Positions 46,607 to 60,420 of a stretch of DNA of 64,000 bases are shown here, one piece after another; position 1 is the first letter of the stretch, and the number at the start of each line of letters is the position of its first letter. The translations under genes and the position numbers were made by a program. The stretch comes from Botryotinia globosa (taxonomy: Eukaryota > Ascomycota > Leotiomycetes > Helotiales > Sclerotiniaceae): positions 2,294,001 through 2,358,000 of the forward strand of contig RCSZ01000006.1 in the NCBI GenBank assembly GCA_014898425.1. Direction: 5' to 3'. The notes below the pieces were generated by a model. The model searched no databases. It was not told where the DNA came from and saw only the letters and a program-made list of their open reading frames with translations.

Positions 46607-49600
46607 TTGATAATAAGGTTTTATTAATATAAATCTGAATTTTATAAATCTATAAGGTAGATTGAGTATATATATTTTGTTATTTATATTGAAAAATGGA
46701 AAAGATTCTTTTTATTCTTCTAAAATGATATTGTTATTCTTTTTCCAAATTAATATATTATTATTTGATAGTAAATTATGGAGTATAATAATTGAAGATT
46801 CGTTGTATATATTTATAGCTTTTTATATCTTTATAGAATTATAAATCTTGTAAATTTCTACTATAGCTTTTAAGATTATTATTATTTATTATAGAATAAT
46901 TAATATTAAAGGACTATCTTCAATAAAACAAAGAAAAGTATCAAAAACAAATAGAATAGATATTAATTTATTTAATTCTATAATATTATTGATAGTTTTT
47001 ATAATTATTTGAAATATAGAAATCTTTTTAATACTCAAATTATAAGTTTTTTTATAAATAATCTTATAAGATTTATATAATAATATATAAAATCTCTTAA
47101 TAATATTAATCGAATAATAAGTTTTTATAAAAATTATCTTTATTTGAATAGATATTAAATCAATATATTATTGAAACTTTTTTTTAATAAAATTGATATT
47201 TATATTATAAATAATATATTTTGATAATTTAATATATATATCGATTTAATATTTATAAAGCTTATTCTATATATATTTCGTAATTATATTATTTAATTAT
47301 CAAACAATTTAAAAATACATAGCTTTATTAATAATATATAAAACGAATTTATTATTGATATAAAAAACATTAATAAATATTATATAATTGAATTCGAAAT
47401 CTTTATTAAATAAAAAAAACTTAAATCTATTTAATAATTTGCTATAAACCTAATAATAATAACAAAACTTTATAAATTATTTGATTACCTTAAAATCCTT
47501 ATTATATTCAAAGTATTTAAATACTTTATAGAATTTATAAATAAACAGATATCCAAATTGATAATAAATTTGTTATAATTCAATTTTGATGAAATAGTAT
47601 TCTTTATTATTAATAAAATAATCGATTATATTCTAAATATTGATATTCTATAATAAAAATGTATAATCAAATCTTCGATATATAAAATAAATACTTTTAA
47701 ATATAATAACAATATTTTCAAAATTATTATATTTAAATTTGAATTTATTTATATCTATCAAATAAAATAAAAATGGAATATTGATTTCTATTATATTTTA
47801 TTTTATATTTTCGAATAGAAGTTTTATATAGAATAAATTGATAGAGGAAGTTATTTCAATATCAAATTAAACTATTATCTAACCAATAATAGTTTTATTA
47901 TATTCAATATCCTTAATTTTCTTTTACACTAAATATTAATTATATCCAATAATTAATCTCTTGATTATTCCTATATCAATTATAATACTAAAGAATTTGT
48001 TATTATTATATTGTTTAATATTTATAATAAATACCTTAATTATTAATATATAAGTACTTATAATATTATTAAAAATAATTATTATTAATAAATTATTGTA
48101 AGTATTTATTGATATAAAGAATATTTTAGAAACCTTCTCAAAACTACTTATATTAATAAAATATTAATTAATAGAATAATTATTATTACTATTATTTTTT
48201 TAATTATTCTTTTATTCAAAATTTATCAGAAATTAATTATATTGTTTTATAAAGCTTTTATTATCGAATTTGTTATATTTAATATAATAATTCATTTTAA
48301 ATAAATCTTTTTCTTTTTAAATATATTTGTAATATTTACAATCTTTTTTTCTACAATTAAAAAAGTAATAATTATTTTTGTTTTTATTAAATAATATAAA
48401 AAAGGATTATTTATCAATATATTTATTATAAGGTTTTCAAAAAGAAGAATTTAAAGATTTATTATTATAAAAATATCGATTTATAAGAAATATTTCAATT
48501 ATAATCTATTTTGAAAATATTTTTCAATAAGAATTGATTATCTATTTAATCTAATTAATTAGATTTAAAATATCTAAATAAGGATTGTATATTATAAAAT
48601 GATATTTTGGAATATTGTTATATATAAATAAAATCTTGATATAATATAATTAGAAATTATATATAATTGAAGGAATTATATACTAAAGGAAATATAAATC
48701 TGTAATTATTATATTGAATATTTTTTAAAGATTTATATTAAGATTTCTTTCAATATAAATTTTAAAAGAAATATTATTTTATTTGAGGAATATATTTTAT
48801 TGATATTTAAATTCTTCAAAATTATTGATTATTATAATATATAATCCTTAAAATATATTAGAAAATCGATTTAGATTTGCTTAATAATATTTTTTAATTA
48901 TATTTGAAAATATAATTAAAAAGATTATTATTATTATTTCGAATAATATAAATATTTTGTAATAATATTTCTCAAATATATTGATTTTTAAATTAAAAAA
49001 ATTATCAATATTTTTATATCTATTATTATTTTTATAGATTTTCAAAAAATCAATAAAATAGTAGCTTTGATTATATTAATTAATATTATAATCTTTTTTA
49101 TAGTTAATATAATTGAAACTATTATTATTTTTATCACTTTTATTACTATTTCTATTATTTCTATCATTTTTATTATTTCTATTTTTATTATTATTTCAAT
49201 TATTATTATTGAAATTATTCAAATTATTATTATTATTATTAAATAATTTTCTATAAATACCTAAATTCTTTATAATTTTATTAAATTTCAATAAAGTTAT
49301 TTAATTATTTAATTCGCTTTTTAAAGGTTTATTAAAAATATTAACAATATATTTATTTTAAAAAAATCCAATAGAAAGATTAGTTTATATATCAAATACA
49401 AATAATTATATTCTAACTTAATATTCTCTAAATTGTTTTATAATTTAATTATAATATTTTTTATATAAAAATATTTTCAAAAAAATATCCTCAATATCCT
49501 TATTGAAATCAATATATATTTTATAATATTACAAAACTTTATAAAAGTTATATAATATTAGCTTTTCAATATTTCTAAAAAAATAATATCAAATAATATT

Positions 49601-50086
49601 AAAATTATATATAACCACTTTCTAAAAAAATATATTAATAACCTTCACATTTGAATATACAAATGTTTTGTAAAGAAAATAATTATCAATATAATATTCG
49701 ATTATATTTTTAAATATAAATCCTTTAAAGAATTATTTGATTACAAAAAGATTTTTTAGAAAAAAATAATTTTAAGATTTCTTTTTGAATTTTATATCTT
49801 TTAAATTCTCTTTCTTCAAAACTATATCTTTCCTTATAAAAAAATAACAAAAAATATTTAATATATTATTACAATCGAATAAAAGATTATTTAATAAATC
49901 TATACTAAAAATATTTTAATAGTTTTTTATAATTTAAGAAATAATTTATTTGAATTTAAATTAATTGGATTGTTTACTAGCTTTTTTAAAACTAATATTA
50001 TATATAATAAAAGTAAAAAAATAAGAATAAAAAAAAAGATTTGATTTTTTAAATAATTAATTTAAATTTGTAATATTATTAATTAA

Positions 50087-50259
50087 TATTTATTCAAGAA
50101 GGATATGGAAAATATAATATCCATATAATATAGATTCTATATATTTAATTATATTCTATTTAAAGAGTTAATTAAATAGAAAAATAATAAGCCTTATATA
50201 AATACTATTAAAAGAACTAATCTCTTTTGTATTCGCTTAATCCTTTCAATACAATAGCC
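50087..50259 (-). repeat. LTR of Copia X (5' LTR), piece before the LINE
   Basis: 173 of the 234 bp; the remaining 61 bp resume at 56373-56433 after the LINE and its duplicated target. Confidence 0.9.
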
Positions 50260-53200
50260 AATGAATAGATCGACACAACATCCCAAAATCAAGGTATCTT
50301 CGTATTTTCGACTTTATTATATAGAATTAACTCTTTATATTCTCTATAAATCCTTTTATCTAATCCAATAATTACTTTTATAGTAATATTATTGAATAAT
50401 GGGTTTATAATACTGAATTACCTTTTATAATTATTAAATTTTAGATTTATATATTTATCAAATCTATAATTCTTATTTAACTTTAATCAATCTTATATAG
50501 TTAAAAGAAAAAAAAATAAAATAAATACTCAAATATTTTTTCCTTTCGAAATCAATTATTATAATCAAAATATCATTTTGAATATATTAGATATTATCAA
50601 AAAGTAATTTGATATTTTTAAATATAATACAAAAAGCAAATATATAATTATTATAAATCTTATAATATTATTTAATATCTTTATAATATTTTATACAAAT
50701 ATGTTTAATATAGTTTTTGTAAAGAAATTTATTAGTTTTATAATTAATTTTGTAATTATTATTGTTTTTATTAATATTATTATTTTATTTGTATTTTTTG
50801 ATATCTGTATTTAATCTTTTGTTTATATTGTATTTATTATTGGTTTTAAGATTTTTATAAAAGCAACTAAATCTGGTAGTACAAATAGTATTAAAAATAA
50901 TATACTTTTTAAATCTAAAAATATATAATTCGAGAAAACCTTTTATAGCTTTATATTAAAAAAAAATTCCATTTCAAATTATATTCAATATCAAAATCAA
51001 AGATTATTTATTAAATATAAATCTCTAGTTTTATTCAATCGATTTTCTATCTTTGTTTTTTGATAATAATTTATAAAAATTATTGAAGGCTTTTTTTTAA
51101 CTAATATCTCAATAATTTTATTTATAATTATAAACTGGATTATTATCTTTATAATTAATAATATTCGCAATTTATTTTATAGCAAGTATAATCGATAAAA
51201 AATACTATAAATATTAGATATTATATTCCTAATTATTTTAAAGATTTAATATAATTATATAATTGTAGAAATCCCTATTTCTTTTATAAATCTGAATAAT
51301 GGGGTTATTGTAGTAAATAAGGTTTTTATTTTTAGCAAAATTTTTATACAAATAAAGAAATACTTAATTACTATTAAATCCTTTAGTTATAGAATTAGTA
51401 AATATTCTAGCAAAATTATTTGGATTATTTTATTTATTGAAATAATCCATTCTTTTATTTTTTTTAATATTAATAGTTTTTTTAAATTAATTGAAAAAAA
51501 GTATATTGTGATTTGATATAATCTAAATTATTAAGGATATTGCTTTTCTTTTAGATATAATCGATTCCCTTTTTGTATTTATTATAATTATTGAATAGAT
51601 ATATATAAAGGATTAGTAGATATTAATTATATAGTGTTATTCAAATATATCAATTGTTATAATCCATTTGAAGTTGGGTATAATAAATACCTTATTGTTT
51701 TTCAATATAAGAATAGTATTATAGTATTCTTTATTAAAAATAAATTCAAAATTATTTAAAAGATAAAGGAGATTTAATACAAAGCAATTAATATATTTAT
51801 TGAAATCCTTAAAACAAAGATATCCAATACTTCTATAATTATAATTGTAAAGTTTATTAATAAATATAAGCATAATATTATTATTACTTAATATAAATAG
51901 ATTGAATTTATCCTTATTATTAATTAGATTTCAACTTGGGATTAAATACAAGTTCTCATAATTATAATCCAAATATAAGTTTTTATAACTATAACCCAAA
52001 TACCTATTTTTCTTTAAATAAGGATTTCTAGATTATATCTGAAAACAAATAAAGAAAAGGATAAAAATGCTTTTTATTATATATAAAGTTTTAATAAATT
52101 TAGTATATTCGATTTCGGAAAAATATTCTATTAATATTAATATAATATAATAAGTTTTGTAATAGAATTTGTAATTAATAGATTTAATAATATAATCTAT
52201 AGATTTATTAGGTTAATATTGATAGAAGTATTTTTATATATATAATAATTTTTATAGTTTTTAATATCTAATAAATCAATATTATATATATTTAAGAATC
52301 TTAAATAACTATTAATATATGAATTCAAAACTATTCAAGCTATGATTATTATATTCTAATGAACTTCTAGGATTTTGAGAATTTTAAAGAGTTAGATTGC
52401 TTTTAGATTATAATATATATATGCAAAGATATTGATTTATATATATAATAATACTACTTTATATATAATAAAAACCTTTTTTGGATTAATATAAATAGAA
52501 ATGTTATACTCAATTTATATTACTAGTTAAATAATAATAAGGTAATTAATTATATATTATATCTGATCCTATTATTTCGATATTTAATAAAAGGCAATTT
52601 CAATATTTAGTATTATATATTCGAACTAGAAATGTAATCCAGATATAAAGATTCGGATTTAGTATATTGATTTAATAATAATAATATAAACTTTATTAAT
52701 ATTCTTAATGAATTTATATATAAAATTAGTTATATTATTAATCTTATTTTCTCAAATATCCTTTTCATTAGAATTATTATTAAAGAAAACTTATATAATA
52801 GTTTAAATTACAAAATACAAATTACTATTATTTTAAAATGGAATACAACTCTATTGGAATAATATTATTACAAAATCTCAAAAACAAAACTAGGAAAACT
52901 TTTTGATTTAATATATATCGATATGATTTGTCTTTCTAATTTCTTTTTTTTTGTAAACAAAATAGTAATCAAAATGTATATAATAGATTTTATAACAATA
53001 ATAAATATCGCTATTTATATAATTAATAAGTTTAATAAAAAAGATAATAAAATTATATTATAATAAATCTCCGAATATAAGGAAGTATATTAGAATCATT
53101 TTTACGGATATAATATTTCAGATAAGGATATCCCTTAAATAATTCAAACCTTTTATAGAATAATCTGATAAACGAAATACAATTATTAAAAGAATATTAT

Positions 53201-56200
53201 AAATAGAGTTAAAGATAATAAAAAGTTTTATAGAATTATCAATTAATATAAATTAAGGTTTAATTTGAAATTGCTTTTATTATTCATTAATAAAAATCTT
53301 ATTAAAGATATTATAAAAAAGGCTAAAACTCTATACAAAAAGATTCTTGATTATTTCAATATTTCTAATAACTTTGAATATAATTCTTTTGAAAATTAGA
53401 ATAGATTGAATATCTTAGAATAGTTTCAATTTATTTCAATAGAAAAAATCGAATATAATATTATTAAAATCTCCAATATCTTATTAGATATTGATTATAT
53501 TATAATACAAATACTTAAAACTTATTAACTAATAGTCGATAATACTTTATATAGATTCTTTAATTGATATCTAATATTTAATTTCATTTTACAAATCTGA
53601 AAATTTATTAAAATAATTATATTATCTAAAATCAATAAAAAGGATAGATTCTTTATCCATTTTTAGCAATTAATTGTATTCATTTTTTATATTTCAAAAA
53701 ACCTAAAGAGAATTATAATTTATTATTTAATATAGATTGTATTAATTAATAATATTCTTAGCCTATAATATAAAAAAGCTTTTTTTAAAAGAGTTATTAT
53801 AAATTTGATTATCTATTTTATATATAATATAAAGACTATCTTTTCCTAAGAATTAGAAATCATTATAATTATTATGGATATTCAAAGTATTTTTGATATA
53901 TTTCTAAAATAAAAACTATTAAAAAGAATAATCAGATAAAACTAACCCTTAGTTTTTCTAAGGTTAATTAATTCCTTTTTTATTAATCAATATATTCAAA
54001 TCTATTTAAAGAATTTGATTATATTTAATTATAAAGTTGTATATAAAATACTATAGAGCTCCTCTCTTTTTTTAATTTTATATATATTATATCTAGCTAA
54101 ATTTATATTATAAAATATAAAACTATATTTTGAATATATTAATAATCTTTGTTTATATCAAGTTTTTCAATCTTTAAATATTAATATCCTTATTCTAATA
54201 AATAATATAAAAAAGATTCTTAAATAAAATAATAATAATAAAATTGTTTTTGTTTTTAAAAAATTCGAAATAATTCATTTTATTAAAAAAAAAGGGAATT
54301 ATATTTTCTTTTGTATTGTTAATAAAAAGTTTATTATTATATCGATTATTATAACCGAAAATAAAGTATAATCTATTTTAAAATAATTTGGAATTTGATT
54401 CGATAGAAAACTTTTTTTTAAAAAATATATAATTATAAAGATTATCAAAACTTAGATAATAATATATCATATCCATAATTTTATAAAAACAATTAATAGC
54501 TCTCCAACCTTAACTTTATATAAAACTATTATTACCTATATTATTTCTTTTCTTATATATAAAATCGAAATATAATTTAATAATAAAACAAAATCATTTT
54601 ATATTTAACATACTACCTATAATCTTATTATTTCCTTCTAAATAAATTAACATATCAATCTATTAAAACAAACATTCACTTTAATATTCAAAAATATACT
54701 TTTGATTTGAAAAATCATTCCAATAACTACTTTTTTTAAAGATATAAATATCCCATCTACTAACACAATATTAAATAAAATTAAATTTTATTTCATTATA
54801 TACATCTAATTAATAAATATCTTTTATTTTATAATCCATCAAATTATATCCTTATTCATTACTAAAAACAGGAATACTAATTAATAATAGAAATCTAAAA
54901 TCAAAATTCAATATCTAGAGATAATCCTTCTTAATATTATATATTTTATATTACAATCTTTATATTTCTTTCCAAAATATCAAACGAATTTGATAAAAGA
55001 TATTAATAAAAAAACAATAGCTATTAATTTTAAAAAATAATAATCTCATTTTTTTTTTAATAAAGTTTCAATTTTTTTAGATAATTCTGAATAAATTATT
55101 AATAAAAAAAGATTCATTAAATATAGATACACAATATATCAAAATGAAGAATAAGTTGCTATTAGTTTGAATTTGATTAATAATACCTTGTATATCTTCG
55201 ATTCAAAGGTAATTAGAGTTTATATAAATCTCAAATATATTCTAAAAACTCTTTTATTTAATAGATAATATTTATAGTTCTATATCAACAATACCTCAGT
55301 AATCTGATGTTTATATAGCAATACATCTGATTCCTCCCAATAAGCTTTTTATATTTATCAAAACATTATACAGATCTTTAATATTAGAATTCGCTAATCC
55401 CTTAAACATACAAATATTAAAAGGAATGAGATTGTTAATAAACTTGTTGATCTTAAAGTCTGCAAACCTGTTTAAAATCTAGAATCTATTTTAATATCTA
55501 TTATTAATAAAATAGAAATTATTATCAAAAGGTTTTGCAATTGAGTAAAGTAATTCTAATAAACGAAACGATAATTTATTCTTTTAGATACCTATAATAA
55601 ATAGAATTTTGTCTATATAATTAAATTTTCTTTAGAATTGAATCTATCAAAAAAAATGTTATATTATATCCTAATTATATATATAGAATATAAAGATTTT
55701 ATATAATATTATAGAAAATTCCAATATTAAAATACTAACTTGGAATACTTCTATAATTATTAAAAGATTTCTAAGTATTTGATATTATATTATAAATCAT
55801 TAATTCAATTCAAAAAATAATCTAAACAATTATTTTTATTCTTATTCTTATTAATAACAGAAAACTTTAATTATCTCTTATTTCTAATATTATAATTACT
55901 AATATTGACTGAATTCTTTGAAATCATTTGATTTTATATTAATATTTGCCCCTATTAAGAATATTTGATTACCTTTTTTTCTCTTTCTTTTTTTCTCTTT
56001 CTTTTTTTTTAATCAAACTCTACTTTTTCTTTATCTAATTTAAATAATAATTAAAAGATATAATAAAAGTACTATTCAATATTTATATATTTTGTAAATA
56101 TATATTCTTATAACCTATATTTGTTTATTTCTAAAAAATTATATCTAGTTTTTTAAAATCCTAAAAATACTACTAATTCTATTTTAATTAATGGAAAAGG

Positions 56201-56359
56201 AATTATTTAAATAGATTCTAATCTTTATATATATAAATTGTTTTCTAAAATATTAAATAAGTTTATAACTTAATATATTCTTATATCCCTTGGGAGGTTT
56301 CTAGGGTTAGTTTTAAGCCGGCTTGATGAATGTTAATAAATACTATTACTACTACTACT
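50260..56359 (+). mobile_element. Tad-like LINE, copy A2, inserted in an LTR of Copia X
   Basis: A 6.1-kb copy colinear with A1 (23542-29605), same orientation. Flanked by a 13-base duplication CAATACAATAGCC at 50247-50259, present as CAATATAATAGTC at 56360-56372, where RIP has changed two C bases. It ends in a (TAC)n tail (56338-56359). RT relics on the plus strand include MDIQSIFD near 53874 and YINN near 54136. It starts AATGAATAGATCGACACAAC, the less mutated version of the A1 start. Confidence 0.9.
53640..54380 (+). pseudogene. LINE reverse transcriptase remnant (copy A2)
   Basis: Same blocks as in A1: DIQ box near 53877, then a Q-x-L-x-x-x-M-I stretch, and the YINN box near 54136 followed by a readable KFEIIHFIKKKGNYIF-like stretch near 54260-54300. 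Stops remove any function. Confidence 0.7.
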
Positions 56360-56372
56360 CAATATAATAGTC

Positions 56373-56433
56373 TTTATATTGGGGTCATTTCCTTGAAGTG
56401 AATTCTCTATGTGTGAATTCCCTTGTTCACACA
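56373..56433 (-). repeat. LTR of Copia X (5' LTR), piece after the LINE
   Basis: Final 61 bp of the 234-bp LTR, ending CCCTTGTTCACACA, followed by the ATTAA target duplication. Confidence 0.9.
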
Positions 56434-56438
56434 ATTAA

Positions 56439-57879
56439 GAATAAAATCCTAAATATGAAATCGTTTCATTTTCTAAATTTAATTTTTTCAATGATAATTA
56501 TACAGATTATTTGTTATAAATCTTTTTATAAAGATTTTGCTTAATTTTATAAGAAGTTTAATTATATACATATTAATCTCAAATATTTTTATAAATAAAA
56601 TAAAGTTTTTCTTTATATTATTTATTATATTGAATCCTAAATATTTTTTAATAAATAGCTATTTTAATTACTTATTTTTTAATTACAATTGTAAAAGGGA
56701 TAGAATATCTTTTATAGTTTTTAAGGAAACTATTTGAATTTATAAAGCTGTTTTTATTTATTAGTTTTTATATCAATATTTATTCCAAGTAATTAATTTA
56801 TTATTTTTATATATTTTTATTTGAATTTTTTTCTTTTTTTTTCTTTTTATATTCTCCATTTAATCATTCATATTAATAAATGTTAGAATTTTATATATTT
56901 GATATTTTTCGATTTTTATTTTTATTTTTAACTTATTTATTATAAGATTTATATTTTGAATTGAAATCGGCTTTTTTAGTCTTTTTAATAATATTAAAAT
57001 AGATCTTATATTTCTTTTATAATATATATAAATAATATTTTACAATAACATATGTCTAATTCAAATAGATTAAAAGAAATTATATTTGAATAATTTTGTA
57101 AAGTTTATTACTCATTATTTAATTGATTATATTGAAATATTCAGAAAAAGTAAGTTTCTGATAAAAAATTATTTTCAATTAAACTTTATTTTTAGAAATT
57201 AATTCTTTATTTGCTTAAACTATTATATATTAGATTCTATTAATTCTTTGAGTATAAATTTATCAGAAATAGTATTATTAGGATTATTAGAATTAATTAT
57301 TATATAATTTAATATTTTGATATTTGTACTGTTTTGTACATTTTGGGATTAAAATAAAATTCTTTAATATCGATAATATATTTATTTTCTGTTTCATTCT
57401 GAATAAATTGAAACTCAAGATTTTCTTCTTCTATTCATTTTAGATTTTGATTTAATATTTATCAAAATATATAAGATTTTTGTTAAAATAGATGCAAGAT
57501 AACGATTGATATAGAATATAGATATAGGCTTTTTATAAGATTTTTTATTAATTCTTTTAAAATCTCTTTTTGAAATTGAATCTATATATATATATATATA
57601 TATACTCTTTAGTATTAGAATAATATCAATTTAATAACAGTTTTATATCAATATTTATATTGTGATAAACCTCTTTTCCTTAGACTTTTATTTTCCAAAA
57701 CTTTAAAATTATTTGATAGCTAATTATTGTATATTTTTTAAAAACTTTCGAAGATTATTCAACAATTAATCACTTTGCATTCTTCAAAAACATTTTAAAA
57801 ACTATTCAATAATATAATTATTATATAAATATATTATCGAAATTTTATTAAATTCTATAATATAAATTGATTATATAAT
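56439..57879. other. AT-rich relic sequence, no gene
   Basis: 1.4 kb with stops in all frames and a (TA)n run near 57583-57604. A 66-codon open piece at 56537-56737 is Ile/Phe/Asn-rich, as expected by chance in AT-rich DNA. Confidence 0.5.
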
Positions 57880-58100
57880 TATTGATTCAAAAAGGATACA
57901 AAAGATATAACATCCACATATTATAGATCCTATATATCTAATTATATTCTATCTGAAAAACTAATTAAATAAAAAAAATGATAAACCTTATGTAAAAACT
58001 ACTAAAAAAACTAATCTTTTTTACATTTACTTAATTCTTTTAATACAATTGCCTTTGTATTAAAGTAATTCCTTTAAAATGAATTCCCTTTGTTCATATA
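57880..58100 (-). mobile_element. solo LTR of the Copia family
   Basis: 221 bp from TATTGATTCAAAAAGGAT to TGTTCATATA, the short LTR class as in W. ATAAT (57875-57879) and ATGAT (58101-58105) flank it, a 5-bp duplication with one G/A change. No internal sequence is attached, so it is the product of LTR-LTR recombination. Confidence 0.8.
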
Positions 58101-58479
58101 ATGATATCTATATCCTTATTCCATAAAGATTAATTTCTTTATAATTCTTTTTAAAAGCTATATTGTAATACAAAAGTTTTAAGAATGAATCCAATTTATA
58201 ATTCGAGATTTAAGCATCTTGAAAATTTCGAAAAAAATTCATTTGCTTTTGATAGAATAATAATTTGTATTCAATAAGATTTTGCCTCCCCTTTCTTGAT
58301 TTTATTCTTAAAAATATAAAATTGATAATATTAGAATTTGATAATTATTATTAATATATAGTATTCAGAATCCTGAAAACTCTGAAAAAATAATAAAAAA
58401 TCCAGAATATTCGAAAAAAATCCGAAAACTTTTGAAAATCTTTATAACGTTCTAAATTCTAAAAATCGGGAAAATAATA

Positions 58480-58790
58480 AAATTCTTGAACAGACCAACC
58501 TAATACTCTCAAATTTTGAAAATCTAAAAATTCTAAAGATTTGAGAAATATTTAAAAACCTTAAAATCCCGAAAATAATTAATAATATAAAAATCTATTG
58601 ACTTTTTATTGAATTCTCGAAATCTAAAGGAATTTCTGAATATCCAAAAGATTTAGAAGATATTTGAAAAATAAAAAATCCTCGAAATGATTGATAATAC
58701 AAAGTTTTATTAGCTTTTTATTGAATGCTTGAAATCCAAAGGAATTCTTGAAAATCTGGAAGATTTGGAAAATCCTTGCCTAAGAAATAC
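58480..58790. repeat. 112-bp degenerate tandem repeat
   Basis: Units starting AAAATCCCGAAAATAATTAA (58563) and AAAATCCTCGAAATGATTGA (58675), each holding GACTTTTTATTGAAT-like and AAATCYAAAGGAATT blocks. A partial copy precedes the first. Slightly GC-richer than its surroundings. Confidence 0.7.
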
Positions 58791-59329
58791 AAAATCTTGA
58801 AAATAATCTATATGCATTTTTTTCTTAAATGGAATAATGTCAATGAAATATTATTTTATTTTTAACTAGATATAAATTATTTAATATAATATCGACTATT
58901 TATAATGAACTGTTATTAATAAATTGGATAATTTATAAAATAATCAATTAGATCTTTTTTATATATAAATAAATCTTTGAGATATTATAAAAATGTTTTA
59001 ATTTCTTAATGAAACTCAATAAAAATATCAATGGTATTTTATAGATATATTCTTTTTTAAATTACTCGAATCGATACAATATTCAAGGATTGAGATATCT
59101 TTGGAATTTCAATCTTTGAATTTATCGAGATAGTTTGTTCATTTTTTTAAATTCTTTAATTTAATTTGATAATTTTTTATAACAATTTTTTTAAATAATA
59201 TATTCAAAATTTTGGATTGTTTTTTTTAATTATAAAACTCTAGATTTTTATACTTAAGGACTTTGTAATTTATAATTAATATTAACTCTTTATGTAAAAA
59301 CGAAATTCAAAAACAACTAAATATTTATT

Positions 59330-59940
59330 TCTTTATTTTTATTCATTTATTATTGATTATTGATTATTATAATTGAAATAATTTAATGATGTTTTGAATA
59401 TATTAAATATTATTGAAAAGTCATTGAATATTTTTCAATATAATAATAAAAGAATTATAGAATTATCATCAATCTTATCATTTTATTTAATTTTTTTATA
59501 ATATTTTATATGAATACTCTTGATATAGAGTTTGTAAAGGAATTTATAGATTTTATAATTAATTTTATGATCTTTATAATTTTTGTAAATATTATTATTC
59601 TTTTTATATTTTTTTATATTTGTAATTGATTTTTTATTTACATTATATTTATTATTAATTTAAAAATAATTATAAAAATAACAAAATTTGATAATATCAA
59701 AGGTTTTAGAAATAATATAATGTTAAAAAAAAAATTATTTTATATTATTTAAAGAAACTTTTTATAATTTTATATGAAAAAAAAACTTTATTTCAATTTG
59801 TTTATAATAATAAAGTTAGGAATTATTTATAAAAAATTTAGATATGAATCTCTTATTCTATTTAATAAACTCTCTATTTTTTTTAGAATAAAAATTATAA
59901 AAATTATTAAGATCTTTTTTTGAATTAATATTTTAAATAT
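59330..59940 (+). mobile_element. LINE fragment A3 (5' part)
   Basis: Aligns with the first 300-900 bases of LINE copies A1 and A2 (blocks at 23830-24190): TTGATTATTATAAT, then TTAAATATTATT, then TTTATAATATTTTATATRAATA in the same order. The 3' part is missing, so it was truncated after insertion. Confidence 0.65.
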
Positions 59941-60234
59941 AATATTAATACTGATCAATTAAACTTTTATTTTAATGAATGATAAATAATAATATATAAC
60001 GTTATATAAAGTTATAGAACATTATATAACATCATATAAAACTATATTAAAAAATTCAAATCTTTTCAAATTCTTTTCAAATTCTATTCAAAAAAATTAT
60101 TTATATTTTTTGTATATATGTTTTAGTAAATAACTTCTGTAATATCTTTGATAACAATTTTTATAATATCTTTTGTAGTTTTCTTATTATAAATTATATA
60201 TTAAACTAATACATTTCCAAAATATATTGAAAAT

Positions 60235-60420
60235 ATCAATAAAATAAGCAAAAATCAAGAACTTTTATTTCGATTTGAATTCAATTATCAAGGCTACAAG
60301 GTTGTAAGATCAAATAAGGTATATAAGGCTTAGGCCCTAGGTATATAATAAAAAGCCTTCAGATCTACTTCATATCTTAAATCTTTTTTATATTAAAACC
60401 TCCAAAAACCCATTTTATAT
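60235..60420. repeat. GC-richer patch sharing sequence with the 36198 MITE
   Basis: AATAAAATAAGCAAAAATCA and the following AGAACTTTT are identical to the interior of the 36198-36630 element, with weaker similarity on both sides. GGCTACAAGGTTGTAAGATC and AAGGCTTAGGCCCTAGG follow and are unusually C/G-rich. No inverted end is visible. Confidence 0.45.

Larger units (their letters stand above)
38401..56433 (-). mobile_element. Ty1/Copia retrotransposon X, host of nested insertions
   Basis: Minus-strand sense. LTRs are 38401-38634 (3' LTR) and 50087-56433 (5' LTR, split by a LINE); each is exactly 234 bp when the LINE is removed. ATTAA flanks it at 38396-38400 and 56434-56438, a 5-bp target duplication. 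Its body is in two pieces, 38635-39942 (RNase H end) and 45864-50086 (gag to RT), because element Y lies between them. Without insertions it is about 5.99 kb. RIP has filled it with stops. Confidence 0.9.

Noticed and set aside
38401..50259. Tandem Copia array made by unequal LTR recombination
   Set aside because: The 5-bp TATAC duplication and the exact complementarity of the two X halves show a nested insertion instead.
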